Shown: piece after piece, positions 12,179-25,690 of the stretch
Layout: every line of letters starts with the position of its first letter
Numbering within the stretch: position 1 is the stretch's first letter
From: Phymatolithon calcareum
Taxonomy: Eukaryota; Rhodophyta; Florideophyceae; Hapalidiales
DNA length: 64,000 nucleotides
Assembly: GCA_977006965.1 (NCBI GenBank)
Contig: OZ345365.1
Location: forward strand, 682,001-746,000
Reading direction: 5' to 3'
Notes under the pieces: model-generated
What the model saw: only the letters and a program-made list of their open reading frames with translations
The model's database searches: none
Told to the model about the DNA's origin: nothing
Position numbers and translations under genes: made by a program

Positions 12179-12640
12179 TTGTTTTCGGGAGAATACGTTT
12201 TTAAAATGGGATTACGGTTTTTTGACGAAAATGCCCAAAGTGAGTTTATTTTTATATACCGAGATATTATTGAAGAAGAGAATTCAAATGGTACCATTTT
12301 CGTATTACATAGATGAGAGTTGAGAGAGCTAGAGCGAAATTACAGAACGCACAAAGAGAAACACTGGAAATCCATCTGTAAGGAAGGAATCATAACAGAA
12401 GTTTCTGCTTACAGATTTGATATTTATTAAAACGAATCATACTGCATTGATATGCTTACAGATTGGAATATTTGATCCTTTTGCATAACGTCAAGGAAGA
12501 GAAGTTAGAAAAAATAATTGATAAATATGAATTTTGATGGTAGTTGAAAATTCAAGAAGCATGCTTGCGCTCTAGAGCGCAGTGGATGGTTCCATCAGTT
12601 GATGCAATTTGTCTCGTGTTAATTTTATACGGAGAGCGGA
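12179..12640 (+). repeat. RU1 diverged repeat, copy A
   Basis: Aligns by eye, with many substitutions and small indels, to the reverse complement of about 43086-43565. Shared landmarks in order: TGTTTTCG, ACGTTTTTAAAATGGGATTA, AATGGTACC, GCGAAATTACAGAACG, GAATCATAAC, ATGCTTACAG, a stretch that reads KEEKLEKIIDKYE, and CTAGAGCGCAGT. The second copy codes for KEAKLENILDKYE at this point, so the repeat probably carried a gene. In this copy the frame has stops. Its left edge coincides with an LTR end. Family unknown. Confidence 0.65.
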
Positions 12641-14389
12641 GAACGACTATCATATACTGTACTGTTCGCCTTACAGCTATGATTCTCTGGCGAAAAATCC
12701 TTTTTTTGATCAGACGCTGAGCAAAAAGGCATGGTTATTTCATCCAGATGGCGCTAGATTAGCATTCGCTACCTTACTCTTTTGTTGAGCATATGTAAGA
12801 CCAGAGAGTGATTGTTATAGCTCCTAGCACAGAAATCGTTGCAGCTCATGCTCGAGCAGAGGCGTCCGTTTTAACTTTCCGTCACGACTTTGACTTTGAT
12901 TCAAGTACTTCATGTCTCAACGTCGAGACCTGGTGCATACTATATTTGTCAAGGTTTCAGTAGGAGAAAGGACAGTTGAAAATGATTTACTTTCAATTAT
13001 TTAAAAATTTGTACTCGCCGGAGCTTTCCATCTGTTTTGTAACAGAGTTTTAATCGTCCGCATACGGATATCAAGATTAACATTCATTTCCACAGTGATC
13101 CAGCCAGATTTAATAGTCAATGCTGTCAACTGCAAGACTTAGTATTGTATGGTGAGTAGCTGAAGTATTGGGATCTCGAAACTTAAGAATATGCGATAAC
13201 GAAGCAGTGTACAGAAGAAGGCCAGTATAGTGGAATGCTATAGTGAGAATATAAGATTTGTAAACCCGTTTCTGCCAATGTAACTTAGAAGTAATGACAA
13301 TGTCTTTGCTCTCACACAGCGAGGCAGTATATAATGCTGTACCTATTACTGGAGCAGGCGGGATGTGCGCAACAGAAATATATTGAAGGTGCTCTCAAAA
13401 CTGATCGTAGGTGGCCTTTATGAAAGTAGTGCCATTGAAATCAAACGAAATAATAACTTGCTTTCGGATTGAAAGTTTCCTTTGAGGGCATTTGCCGCCA
13501 TTACGTCTGAGTAACAACCATCATGCACATCTACGACGTCGTTTTGAAGCACGAACTAAAGCTAATATTATCCAGTTCACTTTTCAACTTTCACGTCTTT
13601 TCAACTGGTTGAAGCGGAAAAGGCAGAGCAAAATTCTTTACAGCGCCAGTATACCATCAAAAAAGCTTGCCGATTGTATCTGGTACTACTTTAAGAGAAG
13701 AAAGAAAAGGTAACACAATCATGTGCATCACCAGAAATCACCTATCTATATGTCTCTATAGTTCCGCTGGCATCTACATGTTCAGATCTTGCACGTACGC
13801 CATTGTGAAGTTCTCTTCTTCATGGGTGACTAGTATCGTCAGAAAGGTGACGTTTTTGTCCCTTAGCACTCATTTCCCACGAGTTTGAGCACTTTAAGCT
13901 GCCGTAGTTAAACATTTTATTTACTGTTCTAGTACGTGCAGTCCTAACAGCCAGGTGTCTTGACAAAGAACGAGAATGATATTGTAAAAGTACGTGATCA
14001 TCGTTTTCCTTGGCATTGAATCGAAAGGCTTTGTTCACAGGATTGATGGCATTATATTTGTTTGTCGAGTCTCGCTAGATATTCTAGCTAGATAATTTAA
14101 TGTACTTTACGTTCCTAAAGAGGAAACTACATCGTTTCCAGTCAATGAAAGTAATAGAAACACTGAAGTTTATTAGATTGACGAGCGTTCGTCCAGTATA
14201 TTATTTAGCATCTGAGGAATTGAAGAATGTTGGAATGGAAATCGACTATCGTTTTCGGAGATATTTTTATTTTTGTACATATACAAAGGGTAATGGCATA
14301 TCATAGAAATGCACCAACCATTCTGAACACGATTGACAAATCACTACAATGTTTTTCAAATAGGAGAAGTAACTTTTAAAGGCATAGTT
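12641..14389. other. No recognisable gene
   Basis: AT-rich sequence. The longest frames (73, 73 and 68 codons) have no recognisable motif, overlap in different frames and look like chance openings. No repeat shared with the rest of the window was noticed. Confidence 0.5.
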
Positions 14390-16788
14390 CTACCTGACGA
14401 TTCTAATACTCTCTTTGATTTTCCTAATGGTGTAGAGATCTAATTTTTTCTTAGAAGTCAGCGCATCGAACCGGACAAGGACAGATGATACTGGAATGCT
14501 ACTCACCCATGGTGCATGTGTTTTACGTCCAAGTCTTTCACCGACATAAACGGCCGGCCTATATGACGCCTGATATATATTGTTCTTTTGGCTTCCGAAC
14601 GGCTCATACCATCGAACTGCGAGGGACTCGAGCACTGCGGAGTCCACATGAACCCCTTCAATCATGCCGATCCAGAAGATTGCGGTAGGATCATCCGGGT
14701 TAGCTGCCACCATCTCTCCTCTAGCGTAAGTGTATTGGCCAGCACCGGTTTCCGGAAGAGCTTGGACAACGTCTTCAGTAGATGAGCTCTCCGAGTGAAC
14801 AGTATGGTGTCCATTTGTCTCAACGGCATCTTGTAGGGACCAGTGGAAGGGAATAGACCTTTTCGAATAGACCTCAGTAGCCAGATCTTCAAGTTGTCTG
14901 ATTTTCGACACGTCGCCCACAATCGTCTGACAACTGTTAATGCATTTCAGACCATTGGCTTTGTTTAGGGGAGGAATGATTTCTGTGTCTGGCGTTAGGG
15001 AAAGATTAGGTGAGAATTTGAGGAACCCTCCAACATCTGGGAAGAGCTCCCACGGTTTTTTCCACTCTTCCTTAACCAAGACAGCTGTTGCGAATTGTTC
15101 ATATGTCGTCCTCTGAGGTGCAGAAGTGCGGTGCATGTGAAAGTAGTGATACTGCGTCCACCTTGGAGGATCCGTAAGACAGCCTGTGAGTTCACACAGC
15201 TTGCTGAAATTTACCACAGCCTTCATACGCGATACTGTCGGGCGCGGACTGTAAGATACTCCAAGTTGCTCGGCAAGGTCGGCTATTGTCGGAGCACTGT
15301 GCGATCGAAGGCGGACTGCGGATCTGGAGAATACTTGGTCGATGTCCTCGTGCGTGTGGCCTACTGGGAGAAATTCGACGAAGACTTCACGGACTACGGC
15401 CATCGATAGCAGGAACTCGAGGTAGCCGAGGAAGAACCTGTTCTTGTTTTCCCTCGAACAATTATCTGCCTGGACGAATAGTACGGGAGGAATACTTCCT
15501 TGCTGCGCCTTTGCTGTGAGAAAGGGGTGTACAGATTCAATGACATGGTTGCGCCGGTAGGAAACTCTTCCGTCATGAGGTAGAAAAACACGTTGGGAAC
15601 AGGGAGATGCTCTTTGATGCCCACAAGGTGCACCTTCATCTTATCACCCTTCATGTCTTTTGTATTCAGTATCAGGTGAGGAAGTCCGTACGCTGACTGG
15701 TCCGCACCGTCTATAATAATAGAACAGTACGTAGCAGGGCCACGTATCGCGCGACCGCGATTTGTTGCCTATGCAAGGCGCTCACTTTGAACAAAGGCAA
15801 TATGGACGGCCTTATTCGCCTTGAAGATTCTTGCGCGCTTGCTGTCAAGGCCTGACCGTGCCAGTTCGGTTCGATACAGTTCGCAATCGCTGCATTTCGT
15901 AAAGCGGTGCAGGCGGCGGCACTTGATATGGAACGAATGATGCTTCCAGACGGAGTAGAAGTACGAATCAGAAACAAGGCCTGTGGCTGCCGGGTTTAGC
16001 GGATTGGTGGCATCATCGATAAACAAATTGTAAACATCACATTTGCTATGGTAGGGCAGGTGAACCTCTTCCGTATCGGGCATTAGGTCACCGCAAGATT
16101 CAGCTAGACGACTGAGGAAGACCAGAACTTTGAACTTAGATGAATCGGACAGGCCGTCGCGGGGATTGGGCTGTGGACAGGCTGTTGCCCTCGCAGACGG
16201 CAAGTGTTTCACGGCTGCTATAACACTATTAGAGAACGAGAGCACACGAGTCAAAAAGTTTTGGCAAACACGACGGTTGTCGAACTTGAATGATCCATTG
16301 GCTTGTAGAAGCGTTAGTAGAACAGTCTTTCGCTCGAAGTACGTCTGTCGCAAATATTTGCTTCGCTCCGATTGGAATGTCTCCTTGTTGCAATTTTGCG
16401 TGCAGCGAAGTCGCGCACAGCACAGCCAACCGTTGTGCAAGAGCTCGCAGCGTTGACTAGATTGAAGTCGTCTCCTCCTTACGAGCTGGCTTTCATCCTT
16501 CGGTGGAGCCGGACATCGACTGATGAAGCGGTAAGGGCGGGTACTGGGGCGTAGCGGTGGAACAACAATTTGTGATCGCGGTGCAGTCGTATCGGAAGCC
16601 GAGAGAGCATGGACAATTGGGGGAAGTGCGTTGCAGGACGGATCGAGGACGACTGCTGAATTGTCCCTCAACGGCGGGATTGGAGGGGAGAATGATGACT
16701 TATTGAGCGGTCGTTTCTGCTTGGAGTGAAATCTGCAGAGTAAAACGCGCTTATGGAGAAGCTCTGAAATGGGCGTGCATGGGGGCAA
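14390..16788 (-). pseudogene. DUF7869-like protein, two disabling lesions
   Basis: About 800 codons on the minus strand. Family hallmarks: Cys/His-rich segment (HIKCRRLHRFTKCSDCELYR), SIIIDGADQS near 15700, FVQADNCSRENKNRFF near 15450 and FLPVGHTHEDIDQVFSR at about 15330-15380. From memory this matches DUF7869, a domain in large uncharacterised, transposon-associated proteins of protists, algae and animals; the molecular function is not known to me. Two lesions split it: TAG at 15766-15768 after FVQSERLA, and a 1-nt deletion near 15550. In-frame similarity resumes after each. The N-terminal 130 residues are Ser/Pro/Arg-rich and the start at 16788 is a guess. No introns are needed to read it. 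Confidence 0.72.
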
Positions 16789-17515
16789 GAGTGTGATATC
16801 CAGGAATGGTAAGTAGGGCAGAGGCTAGAAAGTCGGAAGGATCTCTATCGCTCTGCAGTTGAAATTGCTACATTTGTTTCATGGTTTTCTATTTACTTTT
16901 TAAAAGCCTTTCGCTGCATCAAAAGAATTGGGGATGGGCTGTCTGATGCTGGTATCAAAATTAAATACTTAAAGAGAATAATAAATTGTTGAATAAAAAG
17001 AAAGTTGGATTACAGCACAGTTGCGATACGGACATTGCTGTCTCTAACGGATGCCTGATACTCGAGCCGTGCGGGAGTGTATCATTACAAACTTTCAAAT
17101 CTCGTAGTTGAGGGAAGCATGCAGATCACGTAACATGCCCTCACGGAGCTGATCTCTCATAATTACTCTTTGTCAATTCGAGCTTCATTAGTGCGCACCA
17201 TCAAATTTGAATGTACTTGCACTCATCCATCAATACTGCTGCCTACTAGAATTCGTTCGACAAGTCTATCAAGATCTGAACACCTGGTTTAGGCCCACGA
17301 TGAAGCTACTGCAGAAAGAAAATATTGCATTGTGAGGACGCCATACGTGTTCTGATGTAAACTCATTGGCAACATGTTGCTAAGTTTGCGCGGCATAAAT
17401 ATTCTGCAGATATAGGGAGTATTTAGTTGGGCATGGTTCAGCAATTGTGCTGGTACGGAATCGCTGTGCCCCGAACGTAGGTAGTTCAGTCCAATAGAGC
17501 ACAGCAGGTAGTTTC
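16789..17515. other. No recognisable gene
   Basis: Upstream side of the minus-strand DUF7869-like pseudogene; AT-rich, no credible frame or repeat seen. It would hold the promoter of that gene, but no specific element stands out. Confidence 0.45.
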
Positions 17516-17947
17516 TGTTGGAGAAGGTTAGGCAAGTGATGGGGAGAAAGAAAAAGTTTGGTTGAAAGAAAATGGTTAAGTAGAAGCTGAGATAGGTGAC
17601 AATGAGTTCCTTGGTTTATTGACTTGGCGGACCACAGGTCTAGACTATATAGACCTGAGAACTCAATCAACTTAATCAAAAAACCCTAATTGACGACGGA
17701 GACACTCTAACCCTAAACCAATTTGTCATAATATCATATGACACGTGTAACATGAAAAAATGAAGAATCATCTACTGAGTGGGGGGAGTATGATTACCAT
17801 ACTTTTATCATACTTTGACACGTGTAACTGCCAATCTTCTTGTTTCAAAGTTCTGAGAGACTTGACACGTGTACACGTGTACCGAGATCATACCTTGATA
17901 TTGAAGTGTGTTTGCGACTAGAGCTCCAAGCAATCGCACTTCCAACA
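17516..17947 (-). repeat. CopA 3' LTR (E5)
   Basis: 432-bp reverse-strand LTR. It is shorter than the 5' LTR because of small indels, which indicates an older insertion than E7. Confidence 0.9.
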
Positions 17948-17968
17948 CTCTCGCTTGATCGAGGGACA

Positions 17969-20900
17969 CTACGCCACTTTCTTGCATACTCCCATCTCTT
18001 GAGAGAACTTGGCTGTCTTGATTCGATCGAGTGGCTTGGTTAGTGCATCGGCAACCATGAACTCAGTATTGCAGTACTTAATCGAGATCTTTCCTGTTGC
18101 AACAACATCACGAACGTAGTGATATTGGATGTCAATATGCTTGTTGCGTTGAGTGATAGCAGCGTTCCTCCCGGTTGCGATTGCACTCTGACTGTCGGTA
18201 TACAAAGTCATGAGAGTGGGCTTCTGGAGACCTTGAATATCTGCGATAAGTCTTGACAGCCAAACAGCTTCCTTGGCGGCGGCACAGGAAGCGATGTACT
18301 CCGCTTCACATGTTGACGTGGCGACGATAGTTTGTTTCTTCGAACGCCGGCTTATGGCTCCCCCTGCAAGAAGGAACACATACCCACTTGTTGATCGCCT
18401 TGTCTCACGACATCCTGCCCAATCCGCGTCTGTGTACCCGATTGGCACCATGCTCCCACTTGCACCGAACAGAATCCCATAATCTCGAGTACCTGCAATG
18501 TACCGAAGAACGCGCTTAACACCCATCCAGTGACGCTTTAAGGGTTTCTCGCAAAACGAAGAAAGCTTACCGACCGAGTCCGAGATGTCTGGGCGAGTGC
18601 CGACCATCAAGTACATCAGGCTTCCGATAGCTGGACGATACGGAACTTCGTCTCCACGAGACTCGGTGATATCCACTTCCTCGATTGCGGTGTTCTTTCT
18701 GCTTGACTCCATTGGGGTTGGTGCCGGTTTCGAGTTCTCCATGCCGAAGCGTTCCAAGACCGACTGAGCGTAGACCGACTGCGAAAGATGAAGGGTCCGA
18801 AGAGTACGGTCCCGGCGAATCTCAAGCCCGAGGCATGCACTTGCTTCATCAAGGTCCTTCATCTCGAACCGCTTGTTCAGCTCCCCCTTGATACACGAAA
18901 TGGCAGAGGTGTCGTTTCCAGCAATCAGTAAGTCATCCACATACAGGGCGATGATCATGATGCTGTTTGACTTGTGCCGGACGTACAGACAAGGATCGTT
19001 GGGACGGCTTGAGAAGCCGAGCTCGTCGATGAGGAACTTGTCGATCTTTGCATGCCATTGCCGCGGAGCTTGTTTCAGACCGTATAGTGCCTTCAAGAGC
19101 TTGCAAACGAGGTTGGGACGCTTGGGATCTCGAAATCCGGCAGGAACTTCCATGTAGATGTCTTCGTCCAGGTCACCATGCAGAAACGCTGTCACAACAT
19201 CCATTTGGTGGAGTTCCAGATCATGGACAGCAACCGTTGCAAGTAGGATACGAATCGACGTGAATTTCACGACTGGGGCATACGTTTCACCGTAGTCCAC
19301 CCCATGCACCTGTCGGAACCCTTTTGCCACAATGCGGACTTTTGAGCCTGTATCCTTGACCTTGAAGACATACTTGCACGGCAGCACGTTCATTTGGGAG
19401 TTGCGCGGAACCAGTTTCCAGGTATTGTTATGGACGAGTGAAGAATGTTCTTTTTCTATGCCCTTTGACCAGAAGTCGACATTATGATTTGAAGTCGCTT
19501 CCTTAAAGGTCTGAGGTATTTGATGAGAAGACAAAGCGGATTCTGATGCGAGATTGACAGATTCGAAGGCAAGCATTGCAGTGTGCGGGGGAGCTTTCCA
19601 GAAGTCATTGGGTGGTTTTGAGACCCGAGCTGACCTGCGCAGAATGGGTTTGGCGATCATCGGTGTAGTTATTTCAGATGCAGGTGGTGCTGTTGGTTGT
19701 CCTGCATCGTCCGCCTGCTGCCCTTCTTCGGTAGTCACATCGAGGTTCTTGTTGTTTTCCTCCGAAGTGTCCTTAGCTTCAACCGCATCCTCGCATGCGT
19801 GGACGACTCTCTCGTCTGGAATGTTAGTGGATACATCCGTTTCAGCATCACGTAATCCGCAATCCGATTCGTCGAACGTCACATCCCTTGACACAATCAC
19901 CTTCTTGGAGCTTAGATCCCACAGCTTATATCCTTTGGACGAAGTCGCATATCCCAGCGTAATGGCTTCACGAGTTCGAGAGTCGAGTTTCTTAACCTTC
20001 TTTTTCGGAATCACGTACCAACACTTTATGCCAAATACACGTAAGTGTCCCAAGTCTGGAGCGGCACCCATCCATATGTGATGGGGGGTCCTGTTCGAAG
20101 GAAGTCCTCGTGACGTAACTCGATTGCGAACATACACAGCAGTAGCAAGTGCTTCAGCCCAGAACTTCTTCTCGATGCCTCTGTGATGAAGCATCGAGCG
20201 CACCAAGTTGAGAAGTGTGCGGTTCATGCGCTCAGCCACCCCATTTTGTTGTGGAGTTTATGCTACTGTGAGTTGCTGATGTATACCGTGTTGTGCCAAA
20301 TATGCCTTGAACTCGTTGGAAGGGTACTCGCCTCCGTTATCGGTCCTAATAGCCTTGAGCTTTGGTGCAGTCGAGAAGTCCTGAACGTTCAAATGCTTAA
20401 GCTTTCTCCCAGTATGGGTTTCAGCATACTTGTGGAACTTTCGAAAATACTCAAAGCTCTCCGACTTCCGTCGCATGGTGTATACCGTGGTCCATTTGGA
20501 GTGATGATCGATGAATGTGATGAAGTATCGAGAGCCTCCAAGTGATGGAATGTCGATAGGACCTAAGACGTCGGAATGTACGAGGTTGAGGACAGCTTCA
20601 GAACGAGCACTGCTAGACTTTGGGATAGGAGCGCGATGACCTTTGCCGGCGAGACAGCCTTTGCATGGATGTTCTGAGATTGGATTGGGAGCAAGGTTCA
20701 CACCTCTTTGACCACCCCATGACGTACCATATCAGAGATACCAGAGGGATGGACATGAGCGAGACGTTCATGCCAAAGCTGGAGGCTAGCAAGACAAGAA
20801 ACTTCGGTAACTTTATTGCCGTCTGCAAGATCGAGAGAGAAGAGACTCTTGCGAAGTGTTCCTGTAGCAACCGTGTCATCATGAGCTTTAACATAGCAAC

Positions 20901-22047
20901 GACTGTTCTTGAACGTAATCTCATATCCATACTCATCCATTTTGGATACCGATAGTAAAGAGTATCCAAAGTCCGGTATGTGCATAACATCCCTGAGTTT
21001 GCATTTCGACGGTTTCCCATTCACATTGATCGTAATAATGGCATCACCCTTTCCAGCGATTGTGGCCTTAGCTTTCGTTCCCATTTCAACTGTAGACGAC
21101 AGTTCGGTGTACGTGCAGAAGAGTGAGCGGTCAAACGTCATGTGAGATGTGCTTCCAGAGTCAATGATCCAGGACTTGGACTTCTCGGAAATGTCGGAAT
21201 TGCGCACCTTGGCCATCAAGCATACAAAGTCGGAATCAGACATGACACGAACAGGTTCCGACTCATCAGTCAGAAATGCAGATGGTTTTGTTTGCTTCTC
21301 ATTTCGACGTTTGTATCCTTCCGGAGCAAGGTGAGGGAATTTGGTCCAACACTTAACGCTCCTATCACCGGATCGATGACAATGGTCGCAGTGATCACGA
21401 ATGCGTTCTCCATCACGTCTGGCTGTGAACAGTGCCGCAGTCTCAGCTTTCACGGTTGATGCTTCGACTCTCATCGACATACGCTGCTCCTCTTGCAAAA
21501 GTCTGCTCTTCACAAACTCGAGCGAGAATGACTCATCCTCGTTGCCAAGAGCATCGAGTGCACTGATTAAGCTATCGTACCGTTCCGGAAGTCCGTTAAG
21601 CACAGCCATCGCCATTTCTTTGTCTTCGATATCAACACCCATTGACTTGAGGGTGGATGCGAGCTGGCGAATACGGTTCGTATAAGAAAGTATTTTCTCG
21701 TCCTCGAGCATTGTGGTGGTATAGAACTTGCGGCGAGCTGCCAGTTTGTTCAGTAGTGTATGTCGTTCAAAGATATTCAGAATCGACTGCCACATTTCCT
21801 TGGCCGTATTCACATCTTGCACATGCTCGAGATGTTCATCCGAGAGAGAAAGTCCGATAATAGCCTTTGCCTTGTTGTCACTTCGACGCCAGAGAGTGAA
21901 ATCGTCCGAGTCCCGTGCTGGTGGATCGTCCTCAATGTGTTCATCAAGTTCGCGGAATGATAGTACTAGCTGAATTTTCTGTTTCCAAGCATGGAAATTG
22001 GTCTCATTGAGTTTCTCGACCTTCAGCGTTCCTTGCGAGTTGTCCAT
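17969..22047 (-). pseudogene. CopA gag-pol (E5), two point lesions
   Basis: Full-length polyprotein from ATG 22047 (MDNSQGTLKVEK) to the stop at 17969-17971. Gag, protease (DSGSTSHMTF), integrase (HPCKGC, HSDVLG, RTDNGGEY, AERMNRT), RT with YVDD in ALYVDDLLIAG, and RNase H (YTDADWAG, TSTCEAEYIA) are all present. Two lesions: a 2-nt insertion near 20702 (GTGGTCAAAGAGGTG against GTGGTCAAAGGTG in relatives) and TAA at 20258-20260 where relatives have Tyr before TPQQNG. The knuckle reads CDHCHRSGDRSVKC, so the zinc-binding His is Asp. The least damaged copy after E7. Confidence 0.92.
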
Positions 22048-22635
22048 TTCGGGGAGTGTGGGTCTTCTATTCTTGTCGAAAATCCGTTCGGGGAGTCCAC
22101 TGCGAGTCAACCCAAGTTAACTATCAAGGCAATCTATCCCGTATAAGAAATCCCTTCGAGTCAATGTGACCCGGACCTTGATCGGGGGATGGCTCAATGG
22201 CCGTATACCTCTTGTGGCGTTTTGGTACACCTGAACCTGCAGCCGGCAACACGTACTGCAAGACGTTATGCAGTCTTCTGAAATGGGCCCACTCAAAAAC
22301 CGAAGGTAATCAAGCAAGGAGACACAACAGAAAGACCCTTGTGGTGTTTTGGTACACCTGAAACTGCAGCCGGCAACGCGTACTGCAAGACGCTTTGTGA
22401 TCCCCGACCGGGCCCTGCTAAAGACCAGAGGTAATTGAGCAAGGATACGGACCGGATGATCGGAGACGATGACTGAGACGGATCACTGAAGCGGGCCCTT
22501 CAAGAAAACCAAAAGGTAGTCAAGCAAGTATGCGCAAACAGGATAAATTGATGAAGACGATGAATATCGGGGAGGAAGGATGACTCCCGGAGATGATGAC
22601 GATGATGATGAAACGCGGTGGTTGAGGTGCGTTGA

Positions 22636-22649
22636 CTGGGCCCATAACT
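22636..22649 (-). other. Primer-binding site (E5)
   Basis: Reads AGTTATGGGCCCAG on the minus strand, one mismatch from the GGTTATGGGCCCAG of the other copies. Confidence 0.8.
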
Positions 22650-23092
22650 TGTTGTTGGAGGTTAAGGATGAGATGAGGTGAAAGAAAAAGTTTGGTTGGA
22701 GTGAATTGGTTGAGTAGAAGATGAGTTGTGAGTGAATGCGTTCCTTGGTTTATTCACTTGGCAGACCTCAGGTCAAGACTCTATATAGGCCAGAGAACTC
22801 TATCAACTTGATCAAAAAACCCTAATTGACGACGGAGACAGTCTAACCCAAACAAATTTGTCATAATATCATATGACACGTGTAACATGAAAAAATGAAG
22901 AAACATCTACTAAGTGAGGGGGTATGATTATCATACTCTTATCATACTCTGAAACGTGGCACTGCTAATCTTCTTGATTCAAAGTTCTGAGACACTGTGA
23001 CTTTCAACTTGACACGTGTACACGTGTACCGAGATCATACTTGATATTGAAGTGTGTTGCGAATAGAGCACCAAGCAGTCACATTTCCAACA
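22650..23092 (-). repeat. CopA 5' LTR (E5)
   Basis: 443-bp LTR, reverse strand, TG at 23092, CA at 22650, adjacent to the primer site. Confidence 0.9.
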
Positions 23093-25690
23093 GCGTATGC
23101 GTGCTAACGAGCTCATTCTATGTCGAAAAGGAACTGATGTTCCTTTCTAGACAATTCGAAACATTCCTCCTCCAATACCTTGCTCCTCGAAGAATATATA
23201 AATCTCAATAATAGGGGAAGCAGTAATTTCGTGCTTTGGACGCAATGCAGCAAAATTATGCACCTTGATCCATGCCTATTTGTATGAAACATTTGGAGTG
23301 CAATAAACATCTTGTTCGTTACGGACCAGTACTTCGTAATTACAGAAAGTTCAACACGGGTTCACCATTCAGATTCAAGTATTCAGACGTTACCCCTTTC
23401 TCGTTACGTAACAAGATATTGCTATGGTAGACAGCTAATCATGACGCTCGCCATGTGGAATCAAATATCAAAACCGTTACGAGCGTATATGTATGTCTAC
23501 TTGTATGTTTCAAATGTTCTGGACGCCCTCACGCAGAGAACGTCCCCGGGTCATGTACACAAGCACCGTAGCATCCTCGAGATCTGAATGTGTTGCATCA
23601 TACCCCTTAGAGAAGATCTACTTGGAGTGCAAAATTTTGCTTCATATATACTGCTAATTTGCCCTTTCTCACTTTTATTGTTCCAGCCTTAAAATGTCAA
23701 ATAAAAAGTCGAAATAGAGATCTGAATGAGTACTGGCTCCCTGCCCGGAGCTTGAGTCTCTCCGGACAAAACAACAGATGAGAAAGTTTGGCAAAAAACG
23801 GCTTTCTATGTAAAAAAAGGTGCAGTTAATCATTGTTTTATCTATAGTTTGCGCTCCGAGCTCGGGCAATTGCTTGACGAAATGTTGACTCATTGATACG
23901 TATCGGAAAGCTCCAATTAAACTCGTGGGTCAAATTCTTTGATTCCCAAGCACAGCTTGCGCGCATTTTCAAAACCAAACTGCTTTTGAAAGATATGTTC
24001 TTGATCTTTCGAATATATCTATGTAATGCGCTAGCGAGTAATGAGAAGCTTTTGCCCGACCATCTCAGAATTGACCTTAGTCAATACAAGAAATCTTTCA
24101 TCATAAATACGTCCTGGGCTGTTGTACAACGTTTTGTCTACAATTCTTGTTCTGGTCCCTACTATGTCAGCACACAACACTTCTCCCAACATCCTTTCCA
24201 TCTCCAGTGCTCGTAGTATTGTTTTTATTGTAAAGGTGCTGGCTTCTCTAACGGAGGTTAAAGTTTTCAATCTTCGCACAGCCGGATTTGAAAATCTAGG
24301 TTCTAGAACCACAGAGATCATCTATGGAAGAACAACTACTAGACCCGAAAATATCCGTTATGAGGCAAAGTTATGACATGATACCCTGTGTAGTCCACAG
24401 GCGCACATTTTTATTCATACAATAGGTGGAACTAATTGATATAGCACTTACATTTCTGAGCTTAGAGTGTAATCCGAAATTTCGGATTAAATGCTTTTAC
24501 AAAAAGATACATAGTGCCTTCTGATTCTGATACGCTCAAACGTCTTCGGATATTTCATTTATTTCTTATTTCAGCGCTTACTCCGATTTTTCGGAAAAAT
24601 CATGCTCTCGAAGAGCATACGTATGCCTCAGCCAGGACAGTTCTCCTTCGTTGAGGGTGCTGCCTCAGCCTTCCCTTTGCGAGCAGATAACGTTTAAATA
24701 TATGCTTAATAAAGATCCTTAGATTACAATATCGCCCTCGTACCACTTTGGTCAGAGAATGTCCACAGAACTGCTGAGAACACATGCTCTACGCATTCTC
24801 AACATATGACCACAATTGGTATACTTCCATGTTTTTACTGTCCAACCGGGCTTCGTTTCCTAGCACAGATTGTACATTGTTCCCATTTTTCAGCTTTTCT
24901 GACATCTTTTTGCTCTCGCGCCAAAACTACGGCGCGATAGGAGCAATAGAGTACGTCGCAATAAAAGACTAATTCGAATGAAAATAGATCCGAAGTGTCA
25001 CGTTCTCCTATGTAATTGCGAAATATTTTCCTTCTCTCTCGAAAGCGCAAATCACTGCTCTACAATTCTTTCCAAATTTTCGTTATTAACTGAAAAGATT
25101 GTTTCTCGGACAGTGATTTCTTCTCTCGCAGTCTACCCATTACACATTTCGTACTGCAACTAACGCCATATTTCGACAAAGATCTGAGAGCATGGGAGGA
25201 TAGTATCACTTAGTCATTCAGTTATGTCTTCCGTCGCTGTCACACCGACAAATTGCAAAATCACGGTATTCCAATATATGAATAACGATATGATACATGT
25301 TTAGATTTCCACTGAGGTGGTAGTCGAAAGCTTCCCTCCTTTATCTTGACAAACTGTAAACTGGTGCCGTATCTTTCCTTCTAATACTCTCTCGTGAATC
25401 CAACCTTGGATCAGATCGCACATTTATTCATCCGAGACTGTAAGCGGATTTTTATCCTCCCTTTCTCTACTCTGAAAACGGACAGTATTCTGTCTCAAGT
25501 GCCGTGTTTACTCTCCATTCCTCCTTCCACGGTTATACAAGGCGTATCTTACCGCCAAAATTAAATGTAACTCTTCCCGCCAAGGAACATATTTCCTACC
25601 TATTCTCTCAAATTTTTGCATTGAATACCAAGACTCTTACTAAATGTTGCTGATACAGAGGGCGTGACGTACCCAAACACCTTGCTTTCG
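23093..25690. other. No recognisable gene
   Basis: About 2.6 kb of AT-rich DNA without a credible frame. The only conspicuous element is a perfect 18-bp palindrome, AATCCGAAATTTCGGATT, at 24471-24488. The last few hundred bases are upstream of the ParB-methyltransferase gene and would contain its promoter. Confidence 0.5.

Larger units (their letters stand above)
17516..23092 (-). mobile_element. CopA copia element E5, nearly full length
   Basis: Reverse-strand CopA element of 5577 bp with both LTRs (22650-23092 and 17516-17947), primer site 22636-22649, leader and complete-length gag-pol. The 5-bp flanks are GTTTC and GCGTA, not a duplication, so the ends may come from recombination between copies or have mutated. 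The polypurine tract beside the 3' LTR is damaged (CTCTCGCTTGATC in plus orientation instead of CTCCCCCTTGATC). Confidence 0.9.

Noticed and set aside
14100-14306. 68-codon frame
   Set aside because: No motif, AT-rich, no conservation visible; likely chance.
17511-23097. Target-site duplication for E5
   Set aside because: Flanking pentamers GTTTC and GCGTA do not match.
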